From NCBI GenBank assembly GCA_963575745.1, contig CAUYUJ010017627.1, forward strand, positions 697,472-761,471: a stretch of 64,000 bases of DNA, read 5' to 3'. The DNA is from Prorocentrum cordatum. Lineage: Eukaryota; Sar; Dinophyceae; Prorocentrales; Prorocentraceae. Numbering within the stretch: position 1 is the stretch's first letter; the number at the start of each line of letters is the position of its first letter. The notes beneath the pieces were generated by a model that saw only the letters and a list, made by a program, of their open reading frames with translations, searched no databases and was not told where the DNA came from. This document shows, piece by piece, positions 1-11,483 of this stretch. The position numbers and the translations under genes are program-made.

Positions 1-2962
1 CAGCCAAAAATAGGAAGATCCAAGCTGCAAATAGAAAGGTCCCAGCCAAAAATAGAGAGGCCCCAGCCAACAATAGAAAGGTCCCAGCCAACAATATAAA
101 GGTCCCAGCCAAAAATAGAAAGGCCCCAGCCAACAATAGAAAGGTCCCAGCCAACAATTGAAAGTTCCCAGCCAAAAATAGAAAGGTCCCAGCCAAACAT
201 AGAAAGGAAAGCTCCCAGCCAAAAATAGAAAGGCCCCAGCCAAACATAGAAAGGTCACAGAAAACAATCAAAAGGTCACAGAAAACAATCAAAAGGTCTC
301 AGCCAAAAATAGAACGGCCCCAGACAAACATAGAAAGGTCCCATGCAAAAATACAAAGGTCCCAGCGAAAAGTAGAGAGGTCCCAGCCGCAAATAGAAAG
401 GCACAACCCAATTATAGGAAGGCCACAGCCAAACATAGAAAGGCCCCAGCCAAAAATAGAAAGGTCCCAGCCACATATAGTAAGGCCCCAGCCCCAAATA
501 AACAGGTCCCAGCCAAAAATAGAAAGGTCCCAGCCAACAATCAAGAGGTCCCGGCCAAAACATAGAAAGGCCCCAGCGAAAAATAACAAGGTCACAGGCA
601 ACAAAAAAAAAAAAGTCCAGGCCAAACTTACATAAAAAAGCCCCCGCCCCAAAAACAAGTCCCAGCCAAAAACAGAAAGGTCCCGGCCAAAAACAGAAAA
701 GCACCAGCCAAACATATGCAGGTCCCAGCCGGCAATAAAGAATCCACAGCCGAAAATAGAAAGGTCCCAGCCAAAAATGGAAAGGCCCCAGCCAAAAAGA
801 AAAGGCCCCAGCCAAGCATAGAAAGGCCCCGGCCAAACATAAAAAAAGGTCTCAGCCGAAAATAGGAAGGCCCCAGCCGAGCACAGAAAGGTCACAGCCA
901 ACAATACAAGGGTTCCAGCCAAACATAGGAAGGTCCCAGCCAACAGTAGAACGGTCCCAGCCAAAAATAGAAAGCCCCCCGCCAAACATGGAGAGGTCCC
1001 AGCCACAAATAAGAAGGTCCCAGCCACAAATAGAAAGGCCCCAGCCCAATATATACACATATATATATATAGATATATATATATATATATAAATATAACC
1101 CAAGCCAGAAGCATAGAAAGGTCCCAGCCACAGATAGAAAGGCCCCAGCCAGAAATAGAAAGGCCCCTGCCAACAGCCAAAAAATAGAGAGGTCCCAGCC
1201 AACAATCAAGAGGTCCCAGCCATGCACAGAAGAGCCCCCGCCAAACACAGAAAGACCACAGCCAAACATAGAAAGGTCCCAGCCAAAAATAGAGAGGCCC
1301 CAGCCAACAATAGAAAAGGCCCCAGCCACACATAGAAAAGCCCCAACCACAAATAGAAAAGCCCCAGCCAACAATAGAAAGGTCCCAGCCCAAAATAGAA
1401 AGGTTCGAGCCAACAATAGATAAGTTCCCGGCCAACAATAGAAAGGTCACAGCCCCCTAAAAAAAGAAAGGTCCCAGCCAAACATAGAAAGGTCACAGCC
1501 AAAAATAAAAAAAGGCCCCAGCCAAAAGTAGGAAGGTCCCAGCCAAACATAGAAAGGTCTCAGCCACAAATAGAAAGGCCCCAGCCAAACATTTGAAAGG
1601 TCACAGCCACAAATAGAAAGGTCCCAGCCAAAAACAGAGAGGTCCAGCCAGAAATAGAGAGGCCCCAGTCAAACATAGGAAGGCCCCAGCCAAAGATAGC
1701 AAGGTCCCAGCCAAAAAAAAAAGAAAGGCCCCAGCCAACAATAGAACGGTCACAGCCAAACATAGAAAGGTCCCAGCCAACAGTAGAAAGCCCCCAGCCA
1801 AAAAGAGAAGGGCCCCAGCCAAACATAGAGAGGCCCCAGCCAAAAATAACAAGGTCCCAGCCGAAAATAGAAAGGTCCCAGCCAACAATAGAACGGTCCC
1901 AACCAAAAATAGAAAGGCCTCAGCCAAAAAAGAGAGACCCCAGCCAAAAATGGAAAGGTCACAGCCAGACATAGCAAGGTCCCAGCCAATAGTAGCAAGG
2001 TCCCAGCCAAAAATAGAAAGGCCCCAGCCAAAAATAGAAAGGCCCCAGCCAAAAATAAAAAAAGGTCCCAGCCAAAAATGAAAAAAAAGGTCCCAGCCAA
2101 ACGTTGAAAGGTCCCAGCCCAGCCACAAATAACAAGGCCCAAACAGAAAATTGCAAGCTCCCAGCCAAAAACAGAAAAGCACCAGCTACAAATAGAAAGG
2201 TCCCAGCCAACAATATAAAGGTACCAGCCAAATTTTGAAAGGTCCCAGCCAAGAATAGAAAGAAAGAAACAAGGTCCCAACCAAAAATAAAAGGTCCCAG
2301 TCACAAATAGAAAGGTCCCAGCCAAACATAGAAAGGCCCCAGCCAAACATAGAATGGTCCCAGCCAAAATAGAAAGGTCCCGGCCCAAAATAGAAAGGCC
2401 CCAGCCAAACGTTGAAAGGTCTCAGCCCAAAATAGAAAGCCCCCAGCCAAACATAGAAAGGCCCCAGCTTTTTTAAACAAGGTCTCAGCCACAACTAGAA
2501 CGGCCCCAGCCGAAAATAGAACGGCCCAGCCAAACGTAGAAAGGTCCCAGCCAAACATAGAAAGGCCCCAGCTAAAAATAACCAGGTCCCCGCCAAAAGT
2601 ACAATGGCACCAGCCACGCATAGAAAGGCCCCAGCCACAAATAGAAAGGTCCCAGCCACAAATAGACAGGTCCCCACCGAAAATAGAAAAGTCCCAGCCA
2701 ACAATAGAAAAGGCCCCAGCCAAACATAGAAAGGTCCCAGCCGAAAATAGAGAGGTCCCAGCCGACAAAATATAAAGGCCCCAGCCAGGAAATAAAACGA
2801 TCCCAGCCGAAAATAGACGGGCCCCCGCCAAACATAGAAAGGTCGCAGCCAAACATAGAACGGCCCCAGCCGTAAATGGAAAGGTCCCAGCCAAAAATTG
2901 AAAGGCCACAGCCAACAATCGAAAGGTCCCAGCCGAAAAATAGAAAGGCCCCAGCCAACAAT
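1..2962. repeat. 21-bp minisatellite, block 1
   Basis: A near-continuous tandem array of a 21-bp unit, GGTCCCAGCC followed by AAAAATAGAAA, with GGCCCC for GGTCCC and AAACATAG or AACAATAG as the commonest variants. There are roughly 140 units. Because 21 is seven codons, the minus strand stays open for hundreds of codons as a seven-residue repeat of the LAGTFLF type. These reading frames follow from the period and are not taken as genes. Occasional one- or two-base indels shift the frame and break the runs. Confidence 0.95.
1049..1096. repeat. AT dinucleotide microsatellite inside the minisatellite
   Basis: A (TA)n tract of about 45 bp with a few CA and GA interruptions sits between two 21-bp units and is followed by about 15 bp of non-array sequence. 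Confidence 0.9.
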
Positions 2963-3176
2963 AAATTACCATGTGACGTACCCAACCCATTTGTATCATG
3001 GGAAACGGGGAGTTGGCCGAAACTTGCACGGACAAGTTGTTTTATATAAGTTACTTGGCACACGCGCCAATGGCATGATGCGCAGGAGAACCATACAAGA
3101 ACGAGGGGCGACAACTACAGGCTCGAAGAGGACATGGGGAGTCTGGAACGAAGAGCAGGAAAAAAACGCGCGGGAA
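2963..3176. other. Non-repetitive left flank of the 102-bp array
   Basis: This 214-bp stretch has neither the 21-bp nor the 102-bp unit. It joins the 21-bp array to the 102-bp array. No gene is recognised. With 3976-4072 it marks the inserted block that splits the minisatellite in two. Confidence 0.6.
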
Positions 3177-3975
3177 GCCCACTGTGCTGGGCCCCCCAGC
3201 AGGCCTCGAAAGTGGCGACAGTTTCACAGATCGCAGCCCCCCAGGGATGGCGAGGTCCCATTGGAATCCGCCGTGGGTACCCACTGTTCTGGGCCCCCCA
3301 GCAGCCCTCGAAAGTGGCGACAGCTTCGCAGATCGCAGCCCCCCAGGGATGGCGAGGTCCCATTTGAATCCGCCGTGGGTGCCCACTGTGCTGGGCCCCC
3401 CAGCAGGCCTCGAAAGTGGCGACAGTTTCACAGATCGCAGCCCCCCAGGGATGGCGAGGTCCCATTTGAGCCCGCCGTTGGGGCCCACTGTGCCGGGCCC
3501 CCCAGCAGCCCTCGAAAGTGGCGACAGTTTCACAGATCGCAGCCCCCCAGGGATGGCGAGGTCACATTGGAATCCGCCGTGGGTACCCGCTGTGCTGGGC
3601 CCCCCAGCAGGCCTCGAAAGTGGCGACAGTTTCACAGATCGCAGCCCCCCAGGGATGGCGAGGTCCCATTTGAATCCGCCGTGGGTACCCACTGTGCTGG
3701 GCCCCCCAGCAGGCCTCGAAAGGGGCGACAGTTTCACAGATCGCAGCCCCCCAGGGATGGCGAGGTCACATTTGAATCCGCCGCGGGTGCCCACTGTGCT
3801 GGGCCCCGCAGCAGCCCTCGAACGTGGCGACAGCTTCGCAGATCGCAGCCCCCCAGGGGTGGCGAGGTCCCATTTGAATCCGCCGCGGGTGCCCGCTGTG
3901 CTGGGCCCCCCAGCAGCCCTCGAAAGTGGCGACAACTTCGCAGATCGCAGCCCCCCGCAGCCCTCGAAACGCAGC
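3177..3975. repeat. 102-bp tandem repeat, about 7.8 units
   Basis: The landmark CTCGAA recurs at 3205, 3307, 3409, 3511, 3613, 3715, 3817 and 3919, so the spacing is exactly 102 bp with no indel. Units differ by a few substitutions, such as AGGCCTCGAA against AGCCCTCGAA. Since 102 is 34 codons, long frames stay open on both strands. On the plus strand each unit reads as a 34-residue basic repeat containing RKWRQFHRSQPPRDGEV. No known domain is seen. It is best described as a young satellite, with coding possible but unsupported. Confidence 0.93.
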
Positions 3976-4072
3976 GACGAGCCAGATAAGAGGCAGGGGG
4001 GAAGAGAAGGTTCGCGCGAGCAGTGCTCTATTCAAATCGAAAACCCAACGCAGGAGGGCGCGGACAACGGCC
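3976..4072. other. Right flank of the 102-bp array
   Basis: About 97 bp of non-repetitive sequence follows a truncated last 102-bp unit and leads back into the 21-bp minisatellite. Nothing is recognised in it. Confidence 0.55.
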
Positions 4073-6068
4073 CCGGCCAACAATAGAAAGGTGCCATCCA
4101 CAAATAGAAAGGTCCCAGCCGAAAGTATAAAAGGTCCCAGCCACACATAGAAAGGTCACAGCCAAACATAGAAAGGTCCCAGCCAAACATAGAAAGGCCC
4201 CAGCCGAAAAATAGAAAGGTCCCAGCCAATAATAGAAAGGTCCCAGCCAACAGTAAAAAGGTCCCAGCCAACAATGAAACGGTCCAAGCCACGAATAGAA
4301 AGGCGCCGGCCGAAAATAGAAAGGTCCCGACCCACGCATAGAAAGGCCCCAGCCAAACATAGAACGATCCCAGCCAATCATAGAAAGGCCCCAGCCAAAC
4401 ATAGAAAGGCCCCAGCCAAACATAGAAAGGCCCCAGCCGAAAATAGCAAGGTCCCAACCAGAAATACAACGGTCCCAGCCAAACATAGAAAGGTCTCAGC
4501 CAAAAATAAAAGGTCCCAGCCAAAAATAAAAAGGTCCCAGCCAAAAATAGAAAGGCCGCAGCCAACAATATCAAGGTCCCAGCCATCAATAGAAAGGTCC
4601 CAGCCAAAAATTGAAAGGTCCCAGCCAACAATAGAAAGGCCCCAGCCAAAAAATAGAAAAGTCCCAGCCAAACATAGAAAGGTCCCAGCCAACAAAACAA
4701 AGGTCCCAGCCAAACACAGAAAGGTCCCAGCCAAAAATACAAAGGTCCCAGCCAAAAATAGAAAAGGTCCCAGCCAAACACAGAAAGGTCCCAGCCAAAC
4801 ATAGAAAGGTCCCAGCCTAACATAGAAAGGTCCCAGCCAACAATAGAAAGGCCCCAGCCAACAATAGAAAGGTCCCAGCCAAAAATATAACAGGTCCCAG
4901 CCAACAATAACAAGGTCCCAGCCAAAACTATCTCAGCCACACATAGAACGGCCCCAGCCGAAAATAGAAAGGTCCCAGCCAACAATAACAAGGCCCCAGC
5001 CACAAATAGAAAGGTCACAGCCAAAAATACAAAGGTCCCAGCCAAACATAGAAGGGTCCCAACCACAGATAAAACGGTCCCAGCCAAGAATAGAAAGTTC
5101 CCAGCCAAACATAGAAAGGCCCCAGCCAAAAATAGACAGGTCCTAGCCACACATAGAAAGGTCCCAGCCAAACGTAGAAAGGTCCCAGCCAAACATAGAC
5201 AGGTCCCAGCCAAAAATAGAAAGGACACAGCCAAAAATAGAAAGGTCCCAGGTCCCAGCCAAAAATAAAAAGGTCCCAGCCGAGAAGTAGAAAGGCCCCA
5301 GCCAAACATAGAACGGTCCCAGCCAAAAATAGAAAGGCCCCAGCCAACAATAGAAAGGTCACAGCCAACAATGGAAAGGTCTTAGCCACAAGTAAAGGAA
5401 GACCCCAGCCAAACATATAAAGGTCCCAGCCGATAATACAAAGGCCCCAGCCAAAAATACAAAGGTCCCAGCCAACAATATCAAGGTCCCAGCCATAAAT
5501 AGAAAGGTCCGAGCCAAACAATGAAAGGCCCCAGCCAAACATAGAAAGGCCCCAGCCCAAACGATAAAGGTCCAATCCAAAAATAGAAAGTTCCCATCAA
5601 CAAATGAAATGTCCCAACCAAAAATAGAAGGGTCCCAGCCAAAAATAAAAAGGTCCCAGCCAAACATAGAAAGGTCCCAGCCAAACATAGAAAGGCCCCA
5701 GCCAAACATAGAAAGGTCCCAGCCAAACATAGAAAGGTCCCAGCCAACAATAGAAAGGTCACAGCCAAAAAATAGAAAGGTCCCAGCCAAAAATAGAAAG
5801 GTCCCAGCCAACAAAACAAAGGTCCCAGCCAAACACAGAAAGGTCCCAGCCAAAAATACAAAGGTCCCAGCCAAAAATAGAAAAGGTCCCAGCCAAACAC
5901 AGAAAGGTCCCAGCCAAACATAGAAAGGTCCCAGCCAAAAATAGAAAAGGTCCCAGCCAAACATAGAAAGGTCCCAGCCAAAAATAAAAAAAGGTCCAAG
6001 CCAAAAATAGAAAAGGTCCCAGCCAAACATAGAAAGGGCCCAGCCAAAAATAGGAAGGTACCAGCCGA
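4073..6068. repeat. 21-bp minisatellite, block 2
   Basis: The same 21-bp unit as in block 1 resumes for about 95 units. Minus-strand frames of up to 425 codons result from the seven-codon period. The array ends at the start of a GC-rich decamer array. Confidence 0.95.
4681..4808. repeat. Higher-order duplication inside the minisatellite
   Basis: A run of six variant 21-bp units, including the rare variants AACAAAACAAA, AAACACAGAAA and AAAAATACAAA, recurs in the same order at about 5800-5930, an offset near 1119 bp. Shared order of rare variants indicates a segmental duplication within the array rather than independent mutation. Confidence 0.8.
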
Positions 6069-6560
6069 AAAGTCCCAAGAAAGACGAGAGGTCGCAGGAG
6101 GCTCCCCAGATAATTGAAGAGGGCCTCGAGAGCGCCCAAAGAGAGCCCCCAGAGCGACCCAAGAGGGCCTGAAGAGCGCGACATTTCAAGGTCTCCGGCC
6201 TGAGAGGCTCCTAGGACGCCCCCGGAGGCCATCAAAAGGCTCCCAAAAAGCCCCGTGAGGCTCCCAAGAGGCCCCCCGGAAGCCCCAATAAGCCCCGAAG
6301 GGGCCCCCAGGGAAGCCCCCTGCGGGCCTCCAAGAGACCTCGGTAAATCGTACTTCCCAAGGAGCTTCCGGGAACATGATTCCTTGGGCTTCCGCCCACC
6401 GCCCCAACCATGTTTCCAATAGGTTTGCCGATAAGGCCAAAAAGGGCCCCTCGGTAAGCCCCCAGAGGCCCCCCCTCTTAAGAGAGCCGAACAAATCATG
6501 CTCCCGGAAAGCTTCCCGGGAACATGATTCTCGGGTTGCCGCCCTCTCCCCAAACCATGT
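6069..6560. repeat. Degenerate GC-rich decamer array
   Basis: The stretch is built from variants of CCCAAGAGGC, CCCCGGAAGC and similar decamers. A segment with GGGAACATGATT followed by a CCGCCC-rich stretch and CCATGTT occurs twice, at about 6371-6415 and 6518-6562. The same decamer family recurs at many other places in the window. No gene is seen. Confidence 0.75.
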
Positions 6561-6571
6561 TATTTAAACGC

Positions 6572-6596
6572 TTGCCAGGATAAAACATCCTGGCAA
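6572..6596. other. Perfect 9-bp inverted repeat
   Basis: TTGCCAGGA, a 7-nt spacer TAAAACA, then TCCTGGCAA: a perfect 9-bp stem, extendable by GC/GC past one bulged A. It sits in otherwise unremarkable sequence at 6561-6720, in which nothing else is recognised. Its role is unknown. Confidence 0.7.
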
Positions 6597-6727
6597 AGCA
6601 ACATAACAGCGATGTGTAGAAGCATATCTGGAAGCATTCCACTTAAGATTCAGGTGAGAATCCAGTTGTAGAATTCTGCTGTTCTCGCAGTCGCATTCGC
6701 AATGACAGTCACAGTGGCAACGGCCTT

Positions 6728-6985
6728 AGGATCCAATGGATTCCTAAGGATTCCTAGAATTCCTAAGGCATCCTTAGGCATTCATAGGAATCCTTAGGAA
6801 ACCTTAGGAATCCTTAGGAATCCTGATTCCTACGGATTCCTGGGGATTCCTAAGGATTCCTAGGGAATCCTAAGGATTCCTAAGGATTCCTGAGGATGCT
6901 TAATGCCTACGGATTCCTAAGGATGCCTGCGGATTCCTAAGGATTCCGATGGATTCCTAAGGATTCCTATGGATTCCTACGGATG
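6728..6985. repeat. GGATTCCTAA decamer array
   Basis: About 25 degenerate copies of a 10-bp unit GGATTCCTAA, with AGGAATCCTT variants near the start, lie in tandem. The array runs straight into the CTCAGC hexamer array. Confidence 0.9.
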
Positions 6986-7936
6986 CCTCAGCCTGCCTCA
7001 GCCTGCCTCAGCCTCAGCCTCAGCCTCAGCCTCAGCCTCAGCCTGCCTCAGCCTCAGCCTCAGCCTGCCTCGGCCTCAGCCTGCGTCAGCCTCAGCCTCA
7101 GCCTGCCTCAGCCTCAGCCTGCCTCAGCCTCAGCCTCAGCCTCAGCCTCTCAGCCTCAGCCTGCCTCGGCTTGCCTCAGCCTCAGCCTCAGCATGCCTCG
7201 GCCTCTGCCTGCCTCGGCCTCAGCCTGCCTCAGCCTCCCCTCCTCCCCCCCCTTCCCCCCCCATTCAGCCTCACTTTGTCTTAGCTTCGGCCTGCCTCGG
7301 CCTCATCCTCAGCCTCAGCCTCAGTCTCGGCCTCAGCCTGTCTCGGCCTCAGCATCAGCCTGCCTCAGCCTCAGCCTGCCTCAGCCTCAGCCTCAGCCTG
7401 CGTCAGCCTCAGCCTCAGCCTCAGCCTCAGCCTCAGCCTGCCTCGGCTTGCCTCGGCCTCAGCCTCAGCCTGCCTCGGCCTCAGCCTCAGCTTCAGCCTG
7501 CCTCAGCCTCAGCCTTAGCCTGCCTCAGCCTCAGCCTACATCAGCCTCAGCCTCAGCCTGCCTCAGCTGCACTTGCCTCAGCCACAGCCTCAGCCTCAGC
7601 CTCAGCCTCAGCCTCAGCCTGCCTCAGCGTCAGCCTCGGCCTCAGCCTGCCTCGGCTTGCCTCAGCCTCAGCCTCAGCCTGCCTCAGCCTCAGCTTCAGC
7701 CTCAGCCTGCCTCAGCATCAGCCTCAGCCTCAGCCTGCCTCAGCCTCAGCCTCAGCCTCAGCCTCCTCAGCCTGCTCAGCCTCAGCCTGCCTCAGCCTCA
7801 GCCTGCCTCAGTCTCAGCCTCAGCCTGCCTCGGCCTCAGCCTGCATCAGCCTCAGCCTCAGCCTCAGCCTGCCTCAGCCTCAGCCTCAGCCTCAGCCTGC
7901 CTCGGCCTAGCCTGCCTCGGCCTCAGCCTGCCTCAG
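6983..7936. repeat. CTCAGC hexamer array, about 950 bp
   Basis: The array consists of CTCAGC hexamers with interspersed CTGC insertions (GCCTGCCTCAGCC) and CTCGGC variants, and is interrupted by a C-rich stretch at about 7230-7275. All three plus-strand frames are largely open and give Ser/Ala/Leu/Pro/Gln repeats. These are by-products of the hexamer and are not called genes. Confidence 0.95.
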
Positions 7937-7937
7937 C

Positions 7938-8208
7938 TCGGGCATTCAAAATATGGCACAGGACTGGTGTTCTGGGAACACGAAGATCACGAAGTGGCCC
8001 ACAGTTGGCTCCGGGCAATCAAACTATAGTACAGGAATGGTGTTCTGGGAGGACGAAGAACACGAAGTGGCCTACAGTTGGCTCCGGGCATTCAAAATGT
8101 GGCCTGGGAATGGTGTTCTGGGAAGACGAAGAACACGAAGTGGCCTACAGATGGCTCTGGGCATTCAAAATGTGGCCTGGGAATGGTGCTCTGGGAAGAG
8201 AATCTGTA
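7938..8208. repeat. 73-bp tandem repeat, about 3.7 units
   Basis: The landmark GGCATTCAAA (GGCAATCAAA in the second unit) recurs at 7941, 8014, 8087 and 8160, an exact 73-bp spacing. Units carry GTGTTCTGGGA and CACGAAGTGGCC segments. Because 73 is not a multiple of three, the same peptide appears in successive frames. Confidence 0.9.
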
Positions 8209-8980
8209 GGAACCCATAGAAAACTATAGGAATCTATAGGAGTCATGGGGAGTCCCCGGATTCCCCGGATTCTCCGGGCACCCGCCCAGACCCCCCTGGG
8301 GAGTCAAGATGCTCTCTCTTGACCCCACTAGAAACCTATCAGTCTTCGCTGTTAGGTAACGATAGTCCCAAACAGCGCTACCTGCCGCCACGCTCGGAAA
8401 CGCGTCAGGCCCCGAAGCCTCTGGAGACGCCCAACGACACCCCAACAAATCATGTTCCCAGGAAGTCTGACGGCCAGTGCCGCCGACGTTGAAGGAGGAC
8501 GGTCCAGGACACCCAGAAATGTTCCAAACGGGCTTCCAAGAGGGCGCCGAGACAGCCCAGGGCCGCCCCCAGACGGCCCAAGAAAGCCCCAACACAGACG
8601 AAAAGGGCCGCAAGAGGCCCCGAAACGAGGACATATCGTTCGAACACGCCCAAGATGGCCTCCGGACGGCCCACAAGGCTTCCAACATTGCCCAAAGGGA
8701 CGCCCAAATCATTGATTGTCCTTAGGTTTTTGATGGATTTCAGACACCCAATGTCGCCCCAACAGGCCCCCATGAGGGCGCCGAGACGGCCCACCCACCC
8801 CCTGCCGCGGGCACGAGGTGGGGCCCGGGACGGGGCCGTCGCACCGGGGGGCCCGGGGGCCTTGCCGTGGCGCTGGGGGCCTTGTAAAGTCGCCCGAAGA
8901 CGGCCCTGGATTGTCAGAAATGGCGTTTCCAGACAACGATCACGACCAATGACCGCTCGAGATTACCCCAGAATTGGTCC
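8209..8980. other. GC-rich spacer with scattered decamer-like repeats
   Basis: There is no convincing gene. The stretch starts with CTATAGGAAT-like repeats, then holds scattered GCCCAAGA and GGCGCCGAGA motifs of the dispersed decamer family. Short overlapping frames on both strands show no known domain. Confidence 0.5.
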
Positions 8981-9690
8981 CTGACTGTCCAAGAGGCCTC
9001 CAAGACGCCCCAAGAGATTTCCAAGATGGCTCCCAAGGAGCTCCAGGAGGCGCAACTAATGTGATTTTCTTTGTTTTTTTTTTATATATATTTTCGAGTT
9101 CTCGCCTTTTGAGTTTCCTGAAGCTCCACGACGGCCCAAGAGGCTTCAGTTTCCGCTCCAGGGCATCCCCAGAGGCCTCGAAGACGGTCACAAGACAGCC
9201 CACGGGGGTCCCAAGACGGCGCCAGAGGCGCCTAAGGCGGCCCGAGAGGGCCCCAAGACGGCCCAAGATGGAGCCAAGAGGGTTGACACGAACCGAAAAT
9301 CCGAGTCTTCCACTCCGAGAGGCTCCCAGGAGGCCGGCCGAAGAGTTTCCAAGAGGCCTCCCACGAAGGCCCCAAGAGGCAAACATCAATGTCTTCACAT
9401 AGGTTTTTGATTGATGTTAGAGTTTGCAGCCTTTTGGCGTCCTGACGCTCCAAGACGGCCCAAAAGGCCTCCGAGACCAATCCAAGATAGCACAAGAGGC
9501 CTCCAACAAGGCCCAAGACAGCCCGAGAGGCACCAATACGGCCCCAAGGGGGACCCAAGATGGGTAAGACGAACCGAAAATCCGAGTCTTCCACCCAGAG
9601 AGGCTCTCAGGAAGCCCCAGAGGCCCCCAAATGGGACCCAAGAGGCCCTCACGTGTGGCCTGACATCCTTCCTGGCTTTTTAGAAAGAGT
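8981..9690. repeat. Decamer-family array with an internal 291-bp duplication
   Basis: Variants of CCAAGACGGCCCAAGAGGCC cover most of this stretch. A segment beginning AGACGAACCGAAAATCCGAG occurs at about 9285 and again at about 9576. A segment ending ACGCTCCAAGACGGCCCAA near 9445 recurs near 12870. These are diverged copies of one dispersed repeat family. Confidence 0.7.
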
Positions 9691-10823
9691 TCACCAAACT
9701 CGCCAACTCGGTCTAGGTCTGGCACAGAGCGCGATGGCCTTTCGAGTGATGTGTGTCTCCAAGTTGTTGTACCGATTGCAGCTGTACCCGCCGAGTCCCC
9801 TTCTTATCCACCAATTTCGTGAAGCTGTTATGCGTTTGACTTCGGGGCCTCGAAATGCCATTTTATATAAACTCGCCGTTAAACTCAAATCGATTGGTTT
9901 TCGGTCCGAGTTTGTCGAGATCCTTGCCGTCTCTCGTGCCGCGCAGATTCGTTACTTCCTTCGGTCGCAGAGTATGTACGGGATTCTTGAGGACTTGGAG
10001 GCTACTCGGGAGGATCTGGAACATATCCCTTTTATCGCTGGCATGTTGGGTGGAATCAGGATTCCTTTCTGGGATACGCGAGACGATCGAGTCATGGTTT
10101 CTTGGGCTGCACTTGAGTCTCTCGACTGGGACCCCAAAGCTGCAACACCAGCTTTACCTCGCCTTCCGTGCTCTTCGACAGTCTGAACCTGTTCGACAGA
10201 CTATCCTTCGTCGCATCCGACTGTTGGATCTCACGCTGGGCATGGAGCATGTTGAGTGTTTTTGCAAAGCGATTCGTCGTGTTTGTGCTGCAACCTCTAT
10301 GTATGTGGGTGTCGCTCCGTTCAGACTGATCACAGGCTCAGTGTGCACGTCTGCCCGTTTCCATTCGCGTGTTGCCGGCTGCTTATTCGGATGCCAACCT
10401 GCTGCGAGAGAAGATCTGGACTCAGTTCGCCACTACTCTCAATGTCCTGAGCTCGAATCCCTCTTGAGTTCGTGGTTGGGTGATGAGTTAGAAGTCCGAA
10501 GTGGACAAGTGAGACACCATTGGTTCCTCTCCTGCTCCCTCCTCTTCCTTGGTTCTTTATCGGCCACTTTAAAGCGCGCTGCCTGTGTCGATGCCTTCCT
10601 TGCTGCACTCAACTCGAGGAGGTTGAGACGCGATGCCTCTCCCGAAGAGGTCTTTGAAGCTCGCCTGCGCATGCTTGCTCGAAGGCATCGTGCGCTTGCG
10701 AACGCCTGGAGTTTCGCCTCTTCTCCTCGCCCCGCGGCGCGTCGGCGCTCTCTTCCCAGCGGAGCGCTCCCTGCGGTGCGTGCGCCTGGCACGCCGCGGG
10801 GTAGATTGGGGGGTCCCGAGTGA
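9690..10823 (+). pseudogene. LINE retrotransposon, C-terminal fragment (post-reverse-transcriptase region)
   Basis: The reading starts in one frame (to 10186) with a stretch of the kind that follows the catalytic motifs in LINE proteins, including MAFRVMCVSKLLYRLQLYP and, soon after, LTSGPRNAI. At about 10120-10186 it changes to a second frame that runs to 10823. The second part carries a Cys/His cluster CLFGC, then HYSQC, about 25 residues long, like the terminal zinc motif of LINE ORF2. It ends in a basic, Ala/Arg-rich tail. No catalytic D-D motif is present, so this is a 5'-truncated copy. Assignment rests on remembered family pattern and has not been aligned. Confidence 0.65.
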
Positions 10824-10905
10824 AGGAGCGCTGCGGACGCGCTGTGGCGAGGCCAGTGCTGCTCGACGCCGCCGTCGACCGCCTTCTACAACAAACTTAA
10901 ATAAC

Positions 10906-10919
10906 TCGGTGAGAACCGA
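10906..10919 (+). other. Stem-loop at the LINE 3' end
   Basis: TCGGT, GAGA, ACCGA forms a perfect 5-bp stem closed by a GNRA tetraloop, about 80 bp after the end of the LINE reading frame and just before an AT-rich tail. Some LINE reverse transcriptases recognise a 3'-terminal stem-loop of their RNA. That role here is inferred from position. Confidence 0.5.
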
Positions 10920-10935
10920 TTTTATCTGTTTTTAA

Positions 10936-11115
10936 TATAATTATTCACTGCGTGGAGCTCCCCATATGTGCATATACTCGCATGGACCTGTCCGCCGTGA
11001 ATGTCTAGGCGCAAGAGCTTTCGAATATTAACGGGCTTCAGTTGTGACGGTCAGGACATCAATCTAATTGCGAATGAATTGGAGTGTGAATGAGCCTCAG
11101 TAGTACGAGCGCGTC
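10936..11115. other. Spacer with nothing recognised
   Basis: Mixed-composition sequence after the LINE tail, with no repeat or frame of note. Confidence 0.4.
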
Positions 11116-11483
11116 TCTGTGCATGCGCCTGGGGCCTCCTGGGGCCTCCTGAAACCTACTGGGGCTTCCTGGGGTCTCCAGGAGCCTCTTGGGACCTCCT
11201 GGGACCTCCTAGGAAGGTTTCGTGCCCCAGGAGAGGCGCAATCTATAGCAACAGACGTACATAAAACATTGCGGATTAGAGCCACAGGAGAAGGGCAATC
11301 TATAGGAACACGCGTAAAACACCAAGGACTCGTGCCCCAGGAGAGGCCCAATACATAGGAACATGAGTAAAACATTTAGGATTGTGTACACAGGAGAAGG
11401 ACCATCTATAGAAACATACGTAGAACATCAAAGAATCGTGCTCCAGGTGAGGCCCAATCGATAGGAGCATACGTAAAACACAT
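11116..11483. repeat. CCTCCTGGGG array followed by about five alternating 55-bp units
   Basis: 11116-11220 is built of GGGCCTCCTG and GGGACCTCCT decamers. From about 11221, units beginning GTGCCCCAGGAGAGG alternate with units beginning CCACAGGAGAAGG, each followed by CAATCTATAGGAACA and GTAAAACA. Starts near 11222, 11280, 11332, 11388 and 11440 give an average of about 55 bp and an A-B-A-B-A order. Confidence 0.8.

Noticed and set aside
3177-3975. CRISPR array
   Set aside because: The 102-bp units are contiguous and fully repetitive with no unique spacers, and the genome is eukaryotic.
1-6068. Long minus-strand open frames (up to 425 codons) read as membrane proteins
   Set aside because: They follow from a 21-bp period without stops on that strand, have no unique sequence, and shift frame freely between units.
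6969-8029. Plus-strand Ser/Pro/Gln/Leu-rich frames over 300 codons
   Set aside because: They are translations of the CTCAGC hexamer in three frames at once; no frame is favoured.
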